Positions 32,491 to 44,039 of a stretch of DNA of 64,000 bases are shown here, one piece after another. Origin of the DNA: Larix kaempferi (lineage: Eukaryota > Streptophyta > Pinopsida > Pinales > Pinaceae); the NCBI GenBank assembly GCA_027924585.1, contig BSBM01000232.1, positions 27,428,501 through 27,492,500 on the forward strand, in the 5' to 3' direction. Numbering within the stretch: the first letter of the stretch is position 1; every line of letters begins with the position of its first letter. The notes under the pieces were generated by a model that saw only the letters and a list, made by a program, of their open reading frames with translations, was not told the DNA's origin and searched no databases. The translations under genes and the position numbers were made by a program.

Positions 32491-33446
32491 TAGCTCTTAT
32501 TGTTTCCAATTGCACCTTCACTCCATCTTTCCCAATGATGTTTCCAAGATATAAAAATTCTTTCAACCCAAATTCACACTTGGACAACTTAGCAAACAAA
32601 GATTGTTCATGCAAAATTTTCAAGACAACTTCTAGATGGAGCAAGTGTTCCTGCCATGTTTTACTGTAAATCAAAATGTCATCAAAGAAAACCAAAACAA
32701 ACTTATGGAGCTGCTTGCAAAATATTTGGTTCATGAATTATTGAAATGTGGTTGCAGCATTGGTCAAACCAAAAGGCATGACAAGAAACTCAAAATGGTC
32801 ATAGTGACATCTGAAAGTTGTTTTCTGCACAACCTCCTCCTTCATTCGAATTTGATGGTAACCAGATCTAAGATCAATTTTCGAGAAGAATTTTGCTCCA
32901 TGTATCTCATCCATGAGCTCATCTATTCTAGGGATGGGATATCTACTCTTAATTTTCTTCTTGTTTAGAGCTCTAAAATCAATGCACATTCTCAAGGTCC
33001 CATATTTTTTTTTCACCAAAACAACTGAAGAATCATAGGGACTAGAGCTTGGTCTAATGAGTCCCAACTCCAAGAGCTCTTGAATAGCCTTCTTAATCTC
33101 ATCTCTGAAACTTTTGGGATTTATATATGGTGTTATTTGTATTGGTGAAGTGCCCACCTCCAAAACAATGTTGTGCTCAACTCCTCTATCAGGTGGCCTT
33201 CCGGGAGGAAGGTCTCCAAAAACCCTTTCATATTTCTGCATGAGTTGCTTTATATCCCTTGGATGTTCTGCAATCTTTATGTTTGGATTGGGGGAAGTGA
33301 TGAAGCATTCAACATCCCATTCAATATCCCCATGCCTCAATATGGACCTCATACTGTGGGAAGACACCACTTGATTTAGATAGGTGTGCATTCCTATCAC
33401 CACCCTTTTTTTTCCTTCCGGATATTTGAATTTCATTTTAGGTATT
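32491..33446 (-). pseudogene. G1 reverse transcriptase (fingers and palm), joined to its LTR
   Basis: 33436-32738 is open for 232 codons: a protease-RT linker ('VFGDLPPGRPPDR'), fingers ('VVLVKKKYGTLRMCIDFRAL'), 'YPIPRIDELMDEIHGAKFFS' and 'DLRSGYHQIRM'. A stop follows. Then 32734-32491 holds 'FVLVFFDDILIYSKTWQEHL' with the catalytic F-F-D-D intact. The Met at 33436 is only ten bases inside the 5' LTR edge (33447): gag and protease are deleted. The thumb continues at 25254 beyond C1. Confidence 0.88.
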
Positions 33447-35209
33447 TGATAGTTCCATTTTTATAAATTTGTAAAAAATAGGAAAATTTGCAACTTTTGG
33501 CCAATTCGACCCTTAGACTAGTAATGACTCAAATGCTTCCAAATTTGGTCTAAATGTGTTTGAAAGGTATTAAGACAGAAAAATGAGTCTTATGGATGCT
33601 TGGACACTCTCAAAAGACTTCTGCAACACTCATTTACAATCAGGAGAAAATAGGAAAATTTACTAGTAAATTCGAGGTTCAAACCCCCAAGGGTAGGGGA
33701 CAAAGATGGCTTCCCAAATGCAGTATGACCCTCCCAAATTTTAGAACAGAGACATGTAATATTTAAATTACTTCAATGGGATCCCAAATAAATCATTAAT
33801 TAGTTCCTAAATGCTATTGCAACTTTCATTTATCAGAGGTTTGTGGACATGTTTTCACATAGGGGGAAATGATAGGAAACTTTACCATTTGCTATGAAAT
33901 TCAAGATTTAGGTTCCAAAGGCTTGTGTAATGTATATGAAACTTATTCAGGACATTAATGACTCTCCATACATCATAAAAATCACATATATGAACTTATA
34001 CAAATCGAAATAAAGCAACTGCAAGCTCTCACAACAAGATATAGGGAAAATGGCACCATTTATGCATTGTTTGGTATTTTTACATAGTTTCACTTGGTAT
34101 TTCGACCTGAGTATATTCTGAGCATCAAATATAGAGTATATATATCATATTACAAATAAATGGTGTATCTTGGACTCTCACCAAGATATCAGCATCTCAC
34201 CAAGTGTGCCCTTCCTCCAAGAGCCAAAATATGAAGAGAAATGTGAGAGAGAGATGGGAACAACTTGAACAAGAAAGAATCACGAGCTTCCATGTAGCTT
34301 CAACCTGCAACTAATAAATCCATTGTAGCTCCAAATTAAAGGTCTCAATGGCCTCTCCAATTTCCAATTAGGATGGGAATCTTTCACCCTCGAAATTGGT
34401 ACTAAGGCAAGTAGAGTAAACACTCCACTAGCATGGACAAGCTATGCTCTCCAATATGAAAAATGAGAAATGAAAAAATCCACTCTCCTTCTTAGTTCTT
34501 GTCTTTTATTACCTTCCCAAGCCTTCCATGGTTCTAATTCCTTCCATGATCTTCATTCCAACTCGAATTGTGAAGAGATTCCAATAAGTGCCACTTGTCC
34601 ATCAATTCCTAGCCTCCTCCTTCACTCAATTTGAATGGATGACTCTTTGGATGCCCTAAATCCCTTGTGTGCCCTCTTGGAGGCTATTTTTATCCCTGAC
34701 ATGTCATATATGTCAGATGTCAGTAATCAGGTCTGATTTGTGTCATAAGTGTCATAGCATCTTCATCATTGTTGTCATAGAAGCTAGGGAATCTATCCCA
34801 AGTGTCCAAATAGCTACAAGATGCCTCTTCCTCTTCCATGGGAGTTAATCTTCCTCTCAATATAAACACTCATTGACTCATGCCAAGTATTATTCCCTTC
34901 CAAATCCCCCAAGACCGTTGGACTCCACCTTGGATTCGAATGGGTGAGAGTGGGATGCCATGTGGCACGGGGAATCTTTCTTAAGTGGGCCCCACACCTC
35001 CAATGTGCCCTCATGACCAAGTGCCACCTTATTTTCCTATATTTAAAAATATTTATTTATTCCCCATTTAATATATTTTGTCAAGCTAATGTCATTTGGG
35101 GGTTTTATAGTTCCCTTATTCCAAATCTAATGTTTCCACCCCAACCTAGGAAACTAGTAGATTGGTGGAATTTTCTCTTCTTGAGATTTATTTGAATGGG
35201 GACATTACA
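33447..35209 (-). mobile_element. G1 5' LTR (right)
   Basis: A 1763-bp partner of 21428-23207, with the TGTAATGTCCCC start at the right end. Its inner end has diverged (TGATAGTTCC on the plus strand where the other LTR has TGTAGTGTCC). No primer-binding site follows. The internal sequence starts directly in pol. Confidence 0.9.
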
Positions 35210-35215
35210 GTAATA

Positions 35216-36280
35216 CCCATTTACACAGACTTGTATCTTATATTGATTAGTTTTAATACATTTCTAGAGATTTTTCTTTTTTCTCACCTGAGAATGAGGT
35301 TTTTTCCATTTAAAAAAATATATCTACTTATATACTTTCATGGTGTGAATTATATTTGTTGTTCATGTTATTGATCTATCAATAGTATATTAATAATGGC
35401 ATAATGAATCTAATAATCAATGTTTTCTCAAATCATTCCACAGCAGTCATTTTGTTAATTATGTCGGGGTCCAGTGGTCAAAATTACGCACTGGTTTGGT
35501 TTAAGTGTGGTCTCTTAAGTGATGTGCCTATGCTATTATATATGCATAATTTTTGTGCAGGATAAGGAAACCTAATTTCACCTTGCAAGGTATACAATGA
35601 CATACTGAAGGAAAAATTCCATCCATAATATAGTGGCTCAACTTTCCAATATTGTCCAGTAAGTATTCCCAATCTAGCATGTCCTTTTCTTGTATTATTT
35701 CCATAATTGTATAATAAATTTTAGTGGGCCCATTCAATATTGATTCATGGATTTTTGTGTAGCATTGAGTAACACATATGCCCATTATTTTATAAATAGG
35801 GAAAGAATTATTTAAGATTCCACTATGAAGAGTTAATCGACAACCAAGAGAGATAATATGCAAGCATAAGCTTGCAATTATGTCTTATTTATTGCATTTG
35901 ATTGAATTATTTGCATAGATTTCAGCAGTTTGTGGTGGAGTATATTTTTCCCCAAGGTTTGTTGATTATAGTAATATTTCAATGGCACAGAAAAGGGTAC
36001 AATTGGACCAATGTGCTCAATGTATATGGAAGCATGAACAGTTTGTGTTTAGCAGTTTTCTAGAAAACAAAGGATTGAGTTGTTAAATTCAACAAACACA
36101 TAATTTTGTAGAAACACAAGTTTAAAAACATGTTGTGAGTGATTCCATTTAGCTTTGTCAACCCCTTTGGTCTACTTGCATAAACCTAGACAATCGCATC
36201 TTCTTTGGTGTTGGATGGTTTCATGATACTATCTGGGTCCCCTTTGCCAAATGATATTTACTCTACTTCAGTTTACAAAG
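35216..36280. other. unassigned AT-rich tract, possible LTR fragment
   Basis: This continues the sequence into which G1 inserted. From 35463 ('tgtcggggtcc') to a TATA-like tataaatag near 35791 and beyond, it has an LTR-like texture, but no partner or target duplication was found. No recognisable coding domain. The minus-strand ORF at 35863-35528 matches nothing known to me. Confidence 0.3.
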
Positions 36281-36810
36281 TACTTGGTCCTTCACATGGT
36301 TCAACTAAATTTCAACACCTGAAGTTGAAGTCGCTCTAGCTTTGTTACCTTCGTGTTAGGAAAACTAAGTTACTACTCAGCATATTTTAACTTGGAAAAC
36401 ACATCTCTATTGAAACATTTTGGCAACATAATCAAACAATTTATAGGGTTTCACTTACTCAATATAACCAACAAAAATATACCTCTGACTTTTCTTATCC
36501 AACATATGTCTTCTTTTGGGACATGAAAATTTTGCCAAAGATAAGTAAGTGTTTTACCTTAGGTTTTGTATGGTCCATGACTCCTTATGTATGATTAATT
36601 GAACCACTTTGTTGTACTGTGGTTCGTCGGGTACACTATAGTATTCACTACTTCTTCCCAGAACAAATAATCAAGTCCTTTGTTGTGAACCATGCATCTA
36701 GACATATGAATAATCTGTCCGTTCTTTCTCTTCACAGTTTTGCTGAGAGGTATATGCCTTCATCAATTTTCATTCTATCCCATGGGTATTGCAAGTACAT
36801 GTACAACTAC
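36281..36810 (-). pseudogene. copia integrase fragment
   Basis: On the minus strand, with stops and frame changes, readable blocks are 'MSRCMVHNKGLDYLFWEEVV' and 'HVPKE', then 'RRHMLDKKSQRYIFVGYIE' and 'VAKMFQ'. These match the integrase C-terminal region of copia pol ('MARCM...FWAEA', 'KRxKLDxKSxKCIFVGY'). It is isolated, with no LTR, RT or gag attached, so I cannot say which element it came from. Confidence 0.65.
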
Positions 36811-37295
36811 ATTAAAGTTTACTCATCACCATTATCTTTTTGTTCATGTAAAACCCTGTTCCAAATTTTAACAGAAATGTTGCTTAAGCTTTTCTTGGAT
36901 TCTCTAAAATAGAAAAACTTGAAATTGTAAACACTCATATAAGATGGGTTGTGCCTTAGAGTGATGGGAAAACTACAAGTTCCTTGATGGTGCAAATAAC
37001 CTAGGTTGAACTTGAAAGCTACTAAAATACCCATTACTTTCCAAGTTAACTTTATAAAGACTAAGGTAGTCCATTCCATTTCAGCAAGTTCCCACAGGGT
37101 ATAAAATGTAAGTACGAATGTATAAAGCCTGATCACCTTCATCTTGTGATCAAGGTGACAAGTAGAATTAGAAGTTTGGTGATTGAGTTGTCGGAATGAG
37201 ACATGACTCCCTTTTAACATACCCTAAACATCCTTTGCAGTTGTCTTGCATTTAACTATGATAGTTGAGTTGTAGAGACATGATATGATAGATGA
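36811..37295. other. unassigned tract between the copia and LINE remnants
   Basis: A 133-codon minus-strand ORF (37220-36819) is open but unrecognised, and other frames also contain protein-like patches. It may be diverged retroelement sequence. No repeat or regulatory motif is seen. Confidence 0.3.
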
Positions 37296-37813
37296 GAATT
37301 TTTCACATTTGATGGTTAAGAGAGGACATGCTCACTTTAACACCTATCAATTTATTCTCTTGATTAGATATCCCAATAATTCTACTGATACCTTCCACCA
37401 CAAGTAGAAAAAATAAATGGGATAAGGTACATCCTTGTTGAATACCCCTATAACTTTTAAAGAAAGCTGAGGGGCATCCATTGATTAAAACTAAAAAAGT
37501 TGCAAAAGAAACACGTGACATTATCCAATCAGTGACCAGCAAAGGAATTCCTACTTGGAGAAGAACTAATATGAGGAAAACCCAATCAAATTTTTCATAT
37601 TTTTTCATCAAATCCATTTTTTGAATAATATTAACAAGTTTCTTTGTTTTAATGGAGTGATCAATACATTCCTGAGTTACACCAATTGCATCAAGAATTT
37701 GCCTCTTATTTAGAAAACCAAATTGGTCATTAGTCATACACTCAGATAGTTTAGGATTGATTATATTATAGATCACTTGTAAATTATCTTATATCCCATA
37801 TTACAAGAGGATA
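37296..37813 (-). pseudogene. LINE reverse transcriptase, 3' piece (left of C2)
   Basis: Minus-strand L1-type RT. The 37776-37303 open stretch contains 'NDQFGFLNKRQILDAIGVTQ', 'IQKMDLMKKYEKFDW' (motif A Asp retained), 'VLINGCPSAFFKSYRGIQQG' and 'LLVVEGISRII'. It ends just before the catalytic FADD motif, so the LINE is truncated there. The upstream part continues at 47919. Confidence 0.85.
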
Positions 37814-38502
37814 TGTGAAAATATTGTTCACGTCAATATCTACTCAATCAATTACAAACTCTCACAAATTGCCTTGCAAAAACTAGTCATAGAACACATA
37901 AAACAGTCATAAATATGATGCAAATAGTAAAAATCTATTGAATAAATATAAATAAGCCAAAATTGGGATATGTAATGGTTGTCCAAATATATAATTACAT
38001 CATATATTTGAAATCCAAAGAAGGCATCCGAAATCCTCACAAAATCAGGCTTACTAAAAAGATGAAAAAAACCCCTAGGTGCAAAAGGTGCTTTCCAAAT
38101 CACCTATAAGGCTCACGAATTGGTAAATTATGAGTATGATGGTGATGTAGGGTGGAAAATCATGCTAAGTACAAATTTTAGTAAGAGGAAACATCGTGGA
38201 GGGCGAGTTGGAAAAAAAAATGCTAAAGCCAAGTCAACTAGCTTTTACCTTTTCACTAAAAACAGTAAAAAGCAGTAATGCACCCTTCTAATCCAGTAAT
38301 GGAAAAAAATATCACATAATAATAGGAAATATTATCCAGGATATCTATAAGTGCACCCTAGTGACTCAGGATGGCTTGTGGTCCACATAACGAACAAATA
38401 ATGGCCAACTACCTAGTCAACACCTAGGAATTAATCAAAAAATGACTAATTATTCTATCCTAAGTATGAAATGGATATGTATGGGTTTTTAATACTCCAA
38501 CA
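37814..38502 (-). mobile_element. C2 3' LTR (left)
   Basis: On the minus strand it begins TGTTGGAGTATT and ends TTTTCACA. It is collinear with 47226-47913. It is bordered on its right by the polypurine tract. Confidence 0.9.
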
Positions 38503-38514
38503 CCCCCCCTTTAA
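38503..38514 (-). promoter_or_regulatory. C2 polypurine tract
   Basis: The minus strand reads TTAAAGGGGGGG directly before the 3' LTR, the expected plus-strand primer position. Confidence 0.8.
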
Positions 38515-38753
38515 ACCTGAATTTATGTGTAAAAAAATCATAAATATATAGGGCCCAACAACTTGGCATGGTCACCCTTTTTACATACTGCCTTGTCCAC
38601 AAAACAAGGAAAGAAGGAAAACCTCATGGGAAAAACCTCCCCTCAAACATGGACATGCAAAAAATTGAAGAATTGTTGATCAATCCTTCACTCCACCACA
38701 TGTTCATCCATCCCAAGTAGTGATCTAAGATGGCTTAAAGTCTTCTCTAAAAA

Positions 38754-39608
38754 CTATTTGGTGAAGATGTCTGCAATTTGCTCAGATGATGGGAAAAACT
38801 GCAAATCAATGATGTGATCATACACTAAATTCTTGATGTAGTGCATATGAATCTCAATATGATTGGTTCTTTTCCTCTGTACTGGATCAGTTGATATCCT
38901 TATATCACTTTTATTGTCACAAAATATTACTATGGGAGTGCTAAAGGAAATCCCAAACTCAGAAAGTATACCCTGCAACCACACACACTAGGTTGCAACA
39001 TTCACTGCTCCTTTGTACTTAGCCTTTGCTGAAGAGAGTGAAATTGCACTTTGTTTCTTACTTGAATAGAAAATAGGTCCTCCTCCAATCATGAAAACAA
39101 ATCTAGAAGTGGACTTTCAATATAGGCTATCACCTGCCCAATCTGAATCAGTAAAGCCAAGAAGATCTAGGCTATAATATGCAACATAGTGAATCCCATC
39201 AGACTCGATGCCTTGCGCATAATGCAAGATTCTTTTTGCGGCCCTCCAATGAATATCATGTGGATGCTCCATGTATCTTGAAGCCACACTCACAGCATAA
39301 GAAATATCAGTTCAAGTATGATTCATGTACAACAAGTTTCCAACTAGCTTCCTATACAAGGTGTTGTTCACCAATGGTGTAGTATCTGCTTCTTCAAGTC
39401 TTACTCCTGAAAGGAAGGGAGTATTTGTAGGCTTGCATTCATCCATATTGAAATTATTTAGCAGGTTTGAAGCATACTTTGACTGAGATACTTTAATTCC
39501 ATACTTGGATTGTGAGATCTCAAGCCCCAAAACTTGTTTAAGTATTCCCAAGTCAGTCATGGAAAAAGCTTGATGCAAGGAGGTCTTCAATGAAGCTATT
39601 TGATCAAT
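38754..39608 (-). pseudogene. C2 RT C-terminal part and RNase H
   Basis: The RT end reads 'IASLKTSLHQAFSMTDLGIL', 'LGLEISQSKYGIKVSQSKYA' and 'YRKLVGNLLYMNHT' (frame open 39731-39312; the true C2 sequence starts at 39608). RNase H has stops in the middle ('ADSDWAGD' near 39140) and an open end at 38984-38754 ('FCDNKSDIRISTDPVQRKRT', 'SSEQIADIFTK'). Confidence 0.85.
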
Positions 39609-39835
39609 CGGGGTTGTGGTGGGAGTAATGTTCGTAGATGGCGCAGATGGAGCGGGAGTGATTGGTGCGCAAAACTTTGTTACGTGATGGAGTAGTATTT
39701 GGAAATTCAACAACCAGAACATTAGGGTCACCCTCTAACATCTTCATTTGCTTTTGAAGGTCGGGAAATTGCGGACAATTATGGGTTGCGTGACCTGAAA
39801 CATTGCACAAATCACAATTGGGAGATTCTCATCCA
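39609..39835 (-). pseudogene. G4 gag zinc knuckle in inverted orientation
   Basis: On the minus strand 'CDLCNVSGHATHNC' is a complete CX2CX4HX4C knuckle, followed by 'PQFPDLQKQMKMLEGDPNVL'. It abuts integrase sequence on the plus strand at about 39835. C2 has its own ruined knuckle at about 46350, so this one belongs to another element, probably G4 by position. Confidence 0.65.
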
Positions 39836-40100
39836 TCCCCCCACCTTCACAGAAGGCGACCTTGTGCTTGTTTATGACCAAACTCATTGCAAGCATGGAA
39901 AAGGAAAGTTTGAATCCATGTGGCAAGGCCCATACGTTGTCCAAAATTGTCTCGGAAAGGGGGCATACATCCTCACCGATTCTGAAGGACACCCTTTGAC
40001 CAACCCTGGAAACGGGTTGTACCTTACAGTGATTTTACCCCTAACCCCGTCGGACCCACTAGTCCGTGTTATATATTTTTCTTTCTTTTTTTTCCACTTT
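39836..40100 (+). pseudogene. G4 integrase C-terminal domain
   Basis: The open frame reads 'FTEGDLVLVYDQTHCKHGKG', 'KFESMWQGPYVVQNCLGKGA' and 'YILTDSEGHPL..NGLYL', the SH3-like C-terminal part of gypsy integrases. The catalytic core is missing to the left. It runs on into low-complexity 'FSFFFFHFF' before a stop. Confidence 0.75.
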
Positions 40101-40144
40101 TTTTCCTTTTGAGCCTTACGGTTTGCGTCCATGATTGACACCAA

Positions 40145-40580
40145 ATGGATCATGTTCCCCCGTTCTATGTCAGTTTCAGCGACGACACAAGTAGATGGTT
40201 TCCTAACCTCGCCTTGCCATCTTGGGTATCGTATTCCCCCTCACATGAGTTGATCCACCTCGACGGAGTGTGTATCGGTGCTACCACCAATAACCAAGCT
40301 GAGTATGATGTTGTGACCGGTCTCTTGACTGCTGCCCTTCATATGGGCATAAGTTACCTTCGTTTGTTTCTAGACTCCCAAATCCTTATCGCCCAACTCA
40401 ACAAATTTTACCAGGTACGCGATCCTTGCCTTTTTAGAGATTTTATGCACACTTAACAACTGATTAGACAATTTGAATTCATTACATTCACCCATGTCCC
40501 ACGAAATCATAATAGTGTTTCAGACCAAATGGCTAACAACATTCTAGAATGGCATATCAATCACAACATATAGGAAGTCA
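40145..40580 (+). pseudogene. RNase H domain downstream of the G4 integrase
   Basis: 'VSFSDDTSRW', 'GVCIGATTNNQAEYDVVTGL', 'LRLFLDSQILIAQLNKFYQV' and, after a stop at 40456, 'FEFITFTHVPRNHNSVSDQM' hold the D, E, D, D pattern of RNase H. It lies after the integrase on the same strand, not before it as in standard gypsy pol. Extra archaeal-type RNase H domains are known in the Tat lineage of Ty3/gypsy, and this looks like such a domain. Confidence 0.7.
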
Positions 40581-43317
40581 ATCATAAAAATGCATCATCA
40601 TATCATTTTGCATTCACGTGCACATGTACATCATATACGCATATAATATCATATAAAAGACTCATCATCATAATATATAAACCAAAAGTGCATCCATGTG
40701 AATATATATATCATCAAAATGTCATAGTGTTTACATCATACCATAAGCATCACTGCATCGAAGAGCCCCAATAGATTCCTCCTCGTAACAATACTAGCCA
40801 AGTACAAAAATTCCCCATGATCATCACATTAAGGGGAAGTTCCATCAACTTCCTACTATTCATCTGAGTCCTCTACGCATTTGTGCCCTAGCCCAGCTTG
40901 TCGAGGCCCCACAGAGGCTCAAATCCAAAAAAAAACCATGAAAATTGACAAGAACAATGTCAAGAGTTACCTGTAAGTCGTAGAAGTCGATACCGCCAAA
41001 CAGATTGAGAGAAATCACAAATTCCTTTTCTCGGCCCCTCCACACCCCTCCCACTTCAAACAGTGAAAATGGCATGTGGAAGGTGGGCTCCCTTTTTTTA
41101 TAGCCTATTTTGGCCTCTTTTATCTCTTTGACCATTCCGGAGTCCTCCAACCTCTGTTTTTCGTGTCGTTCACACCACTGGATTTAGAATTTTGTGCCCT
41201 TGATGATGCTTGAGATCATTTCTCACTCTCACTTCCACTTTTTTGGTTCGTTTCTCCTGTGGCCCTCTGCCTCAATTTGTGTGCCAAAAAGTACATCGGC
41301 GTTCCTCGGTACATTTTTTATCGTTTTCTCTATCGTGACCTATTCACGAGCCCTTCGATCCATACATACTGCAGTTATTGCGTTATTTTATTGTCATTCA
41401 TCTACCCGCAAGGAGGCCCAATCAGTGTTCCCCCCTCACCTTTTCTTTGGTCCACTCATGCCTCTAACCCGCTTTGAACACTTCCTCCTTGCATGAATTT
41501 TATATCTGTTCGGTATACTTTTATCCCTTTTTTGGGACGAGCAACTCCTTTACGAAAAAGGCACTTAGGGAGTTTCTGTTAAGCTCTTTTCTGAATCCTT
41601 AAAGAATGAAAATATCACCAAACAATCTTGCTTCCTTTCCTCCTCGTTAAAGTATCTGAAAGGGAATCTATATGGTATAAGTTTAACCCTTTTCCGGACC
41701 TGGTAGGATAATTACAAAAAAGAAATACTCTAGTCACATTGGCTAGAAGAATTCTTTATTGCATACTTTTATGCTTTTTCAAGATTTGGGGACTAACACA
41801 TGAAAAAGAACCCCCCTCGAAGTCTTAGTATTGTTTTTAGACTCTCTAAAATTGAAAGAGCCCACGAGCATCCACCGTCCCAAGCTCGTACAAATCCACA
41901 CAACGGTATCTTATCATCATCTCATAGTCTTCTTATCGCTTTCAGACTCCTTAAATTTGAAAGCACCCACGAGCATGCACCGTCCTAGGCTCATATAAAT
42001 ACACACGACGGTATCATCTCGATCACAATTCTATCCCTTCTTCGAGCTCCTTAAACCATGAAGATGTCCCAAACGGTGCCTCTTGGCACCACGACTGATC
42101 ACATCTAGCCCCACCACTATGGGAGAACCCCTAGTATGGTCTGCTTTCTTCAGAGTATTTTTCAATGTGTCACCCTCGAAGTCTCCCGATCCAATCACTC
42201 ATCAGTTTCCCCCCTGACTTTTCCCCATTGCAACCACAGTCCTTGATCCCTGAAGCTATGATCCCCTTCCCCTAGGTCAGTTTCATATGATTCCAAGTCA
42301 TCCTTTCCATCATACTCTGAACAAAGAAATTTTGAGTCCCCCCACTTTGTGACCCTCGTACCCCTCCCCAGTATGTCACTCTCACATCCAATAGTATCAG
42401 ATCTTGGTTGTACACCTCGTGCTCCTATCAAGGAAACAGCATTGCCTTGGTAGTTGCAAGTCTCCCTCTGTCGACTCCAGCACATATATTCCAAAGGATA
42501 GACCCATAGATCCATGTACCTTGGACTCATCTCCATCAATGGTGCGTGCCTACGAACCATCTGAGAGGATTCCTTAGTGCCTCTTAGAATGGTTGTTTCT
42601 CACATGCTCGACTTCGACTCCATTATCGCATCATTGAGATTCGTAGAGGGTATTGATCCCATCAGTTATCAGTCAAAGACACTAGATTTCCCCTTACTCT
42701 CGCACATTGGTGAGTCTATTCAGAACCCCCGGTTATATATTCATGTGGATAGCTGGGCTGCATTGGAGACAGTTTTTGGAATCCCCCAGTTCTGTACATC
42801 CTTGACTATCCAGTTCAGATGTAGTTCAGTGTACCTTTGAGATTCCGACTCTCAGTTGTTGAGTCCATATAGTTGTTGAACCCCTTCAAATCCAGCAGTG
42901 CATCAGTTGTTATGGTACCGCATTCAGGATGGATTCCATTTTTTCCATGTATCAGTTCTTCATATCAGTCATGGTTGTACCATGAGTATGTCCCAGATTT
43001 GTGTCCCCTCTGGACCATTATGATGCACACAGCATTTCTCTATGTATTTTTCAGGTCACCTTTTGGGCCTCACCATTATTTGTACATCTTGATACGAGCA
43101 TGGGTATGCATGCCTCATCCATATATTTGATATTATAAGTACCTCATCCATTTTTGAGGATTTATAGCCCTTGCATTTTGTATGAATCACTTGTTTCGGT
43201 CTCCAACCAATTTCTGCTCTTCGCCATCACAATGCTCACACCCATGGAAAAATTATGAACCTATGATTTCTATCGGCCATACGATGAGCTTTGGCCCTCA
43301 CACATCAGGAGGCAATC
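40581..43317 (+). other. G4 non-coding 3' region
   Basis: 2.7 kb between the RNase H and the LTR with no recognisable protein. A degenerate tandem repeat of about 100 bp occurs near 41841, 41945 and 42045 (shared 'ctc.ttaaa.ttgaaag' and 'cccacgagcat.caccgtcc'). Long non-coding 3' regions are common in Tat-type elements. ORFs of 60-120 codons on either strand look random. Confidence 0.5.
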
Positions 43318-44039
43318 TGTTAACACCCGAAATTTGTTCACCTATCTCATCCCCTTAGTAACATGACCCATTTACCACTGTTTCCTACATATTTGACCTC
43401 CAAAAACTCAAAAATCCCTAAGTTGGTAACCAAATGGGAAAAAAATCATTATTTCCCTCGTCAATTAATGAAAATCCTCCAAAAAAGGTTAAAATCCTCA
43501 AAAAGAAAAATAAAAGAAAAAGAAAAAGGGGAAATAGTCAAAATAAAAGAAAAATGAGGGAAACCATCAAATACTACGGGCCAATACTATTGGTCACCCA
43601 ATACCATGGGACAATACACCACCCATTTCAGAACATTCACTCTTCCCTACCCATATGCTGCCAAAATTCCCACTGAAATCCTAGCTTCCCTTTGAGCTTG
43701 TGTTTCCCCCTTTTTGGTTGAGTTTCAACCACCACTAAAGCATTTGGAGAAGAGCAAGGAACCTTGGAGACCCAGAGCACCACTCTTCATACGGATGTGA
43801 GGGCCCCCATCTACTCACCTTTTGAGGTAAACATCCATTGTAAATCATTTTTTACAATATAATACAAAATCATCATTTGATTCTTGAGGTTCCAGTTTAT
43901 TTCTTGTTTTAATGCAGTAAGCATTTAGTTTAGTTGTTTTTACTTTTATTAGCACTCACACACTACCCTTTCATGAACTACTATTAAGGGTTCCATAAAT
44001 CTTAGTAAATGTCCTTTTTCACTAGCAGGTGTGAAAACA
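43318..44039 (+). mobile_element. G4 3' LTR
   Basis: It starts TGTTAACACCCG just after a purine-bearing 'aggaggcaatc' and ends GTGAAAACA, 722 bp, with TGTT/AACA inverted ends. It contains a very A-rich tract near 43490-43560. The right flank is ctagc. There is no partner LTR in the window. Confidence 0.7.

Larger units (their letters stand above)
21428..35209 (-). mobile_element. chromodomain gypsy retrotransposon G1 (carries copia C1)
   Basis: LTRs at 21428-23207 and 33447-35209 flank a minus-strand pol. The outer direct repeat is gtaata (5-6 bp). The internal region runs RT-RNase H-integrase-chromodomain, the chromovirus order. Gag and protease are missing: the right-hand (5') LTR joins pol almost directly just upstream of RT. 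A 7.2-kb copia (C1) splits RT. Without C1 the element is about 6.5 kb. The two LTRs differ by many substitutions and small indels, so the insertion is not recent. Confidence 0.9.
39609..44039 (+). mobile_element. rearranged gypsy remnant G4 inside C2 RT
   Basis: The insertion breaks C2 RT between 'DDLLITDSSYS' (right) and 'IDQIAS' (left), which are contiguous in copia RTs. Its right end is a TGTTAACACC...GTGAAAACA LTR (43318-44039). From the left it holds an inverted gag zinc knuckle, the integrase C-terminus, an RNase H and a long non-coding 3' region. The 5' LTR, protease, RT and most of the integrase are missing. The left end has no LTR, so target duplication cannot be checked. Confidence 0.7.

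Noticed and set aside
40860-43130. Several 85-121-codon ORFs on both strands
   Set aside because: They fall in the long non-coding 3' region of gypsy remnant G4 and show no motif or coherent reading.
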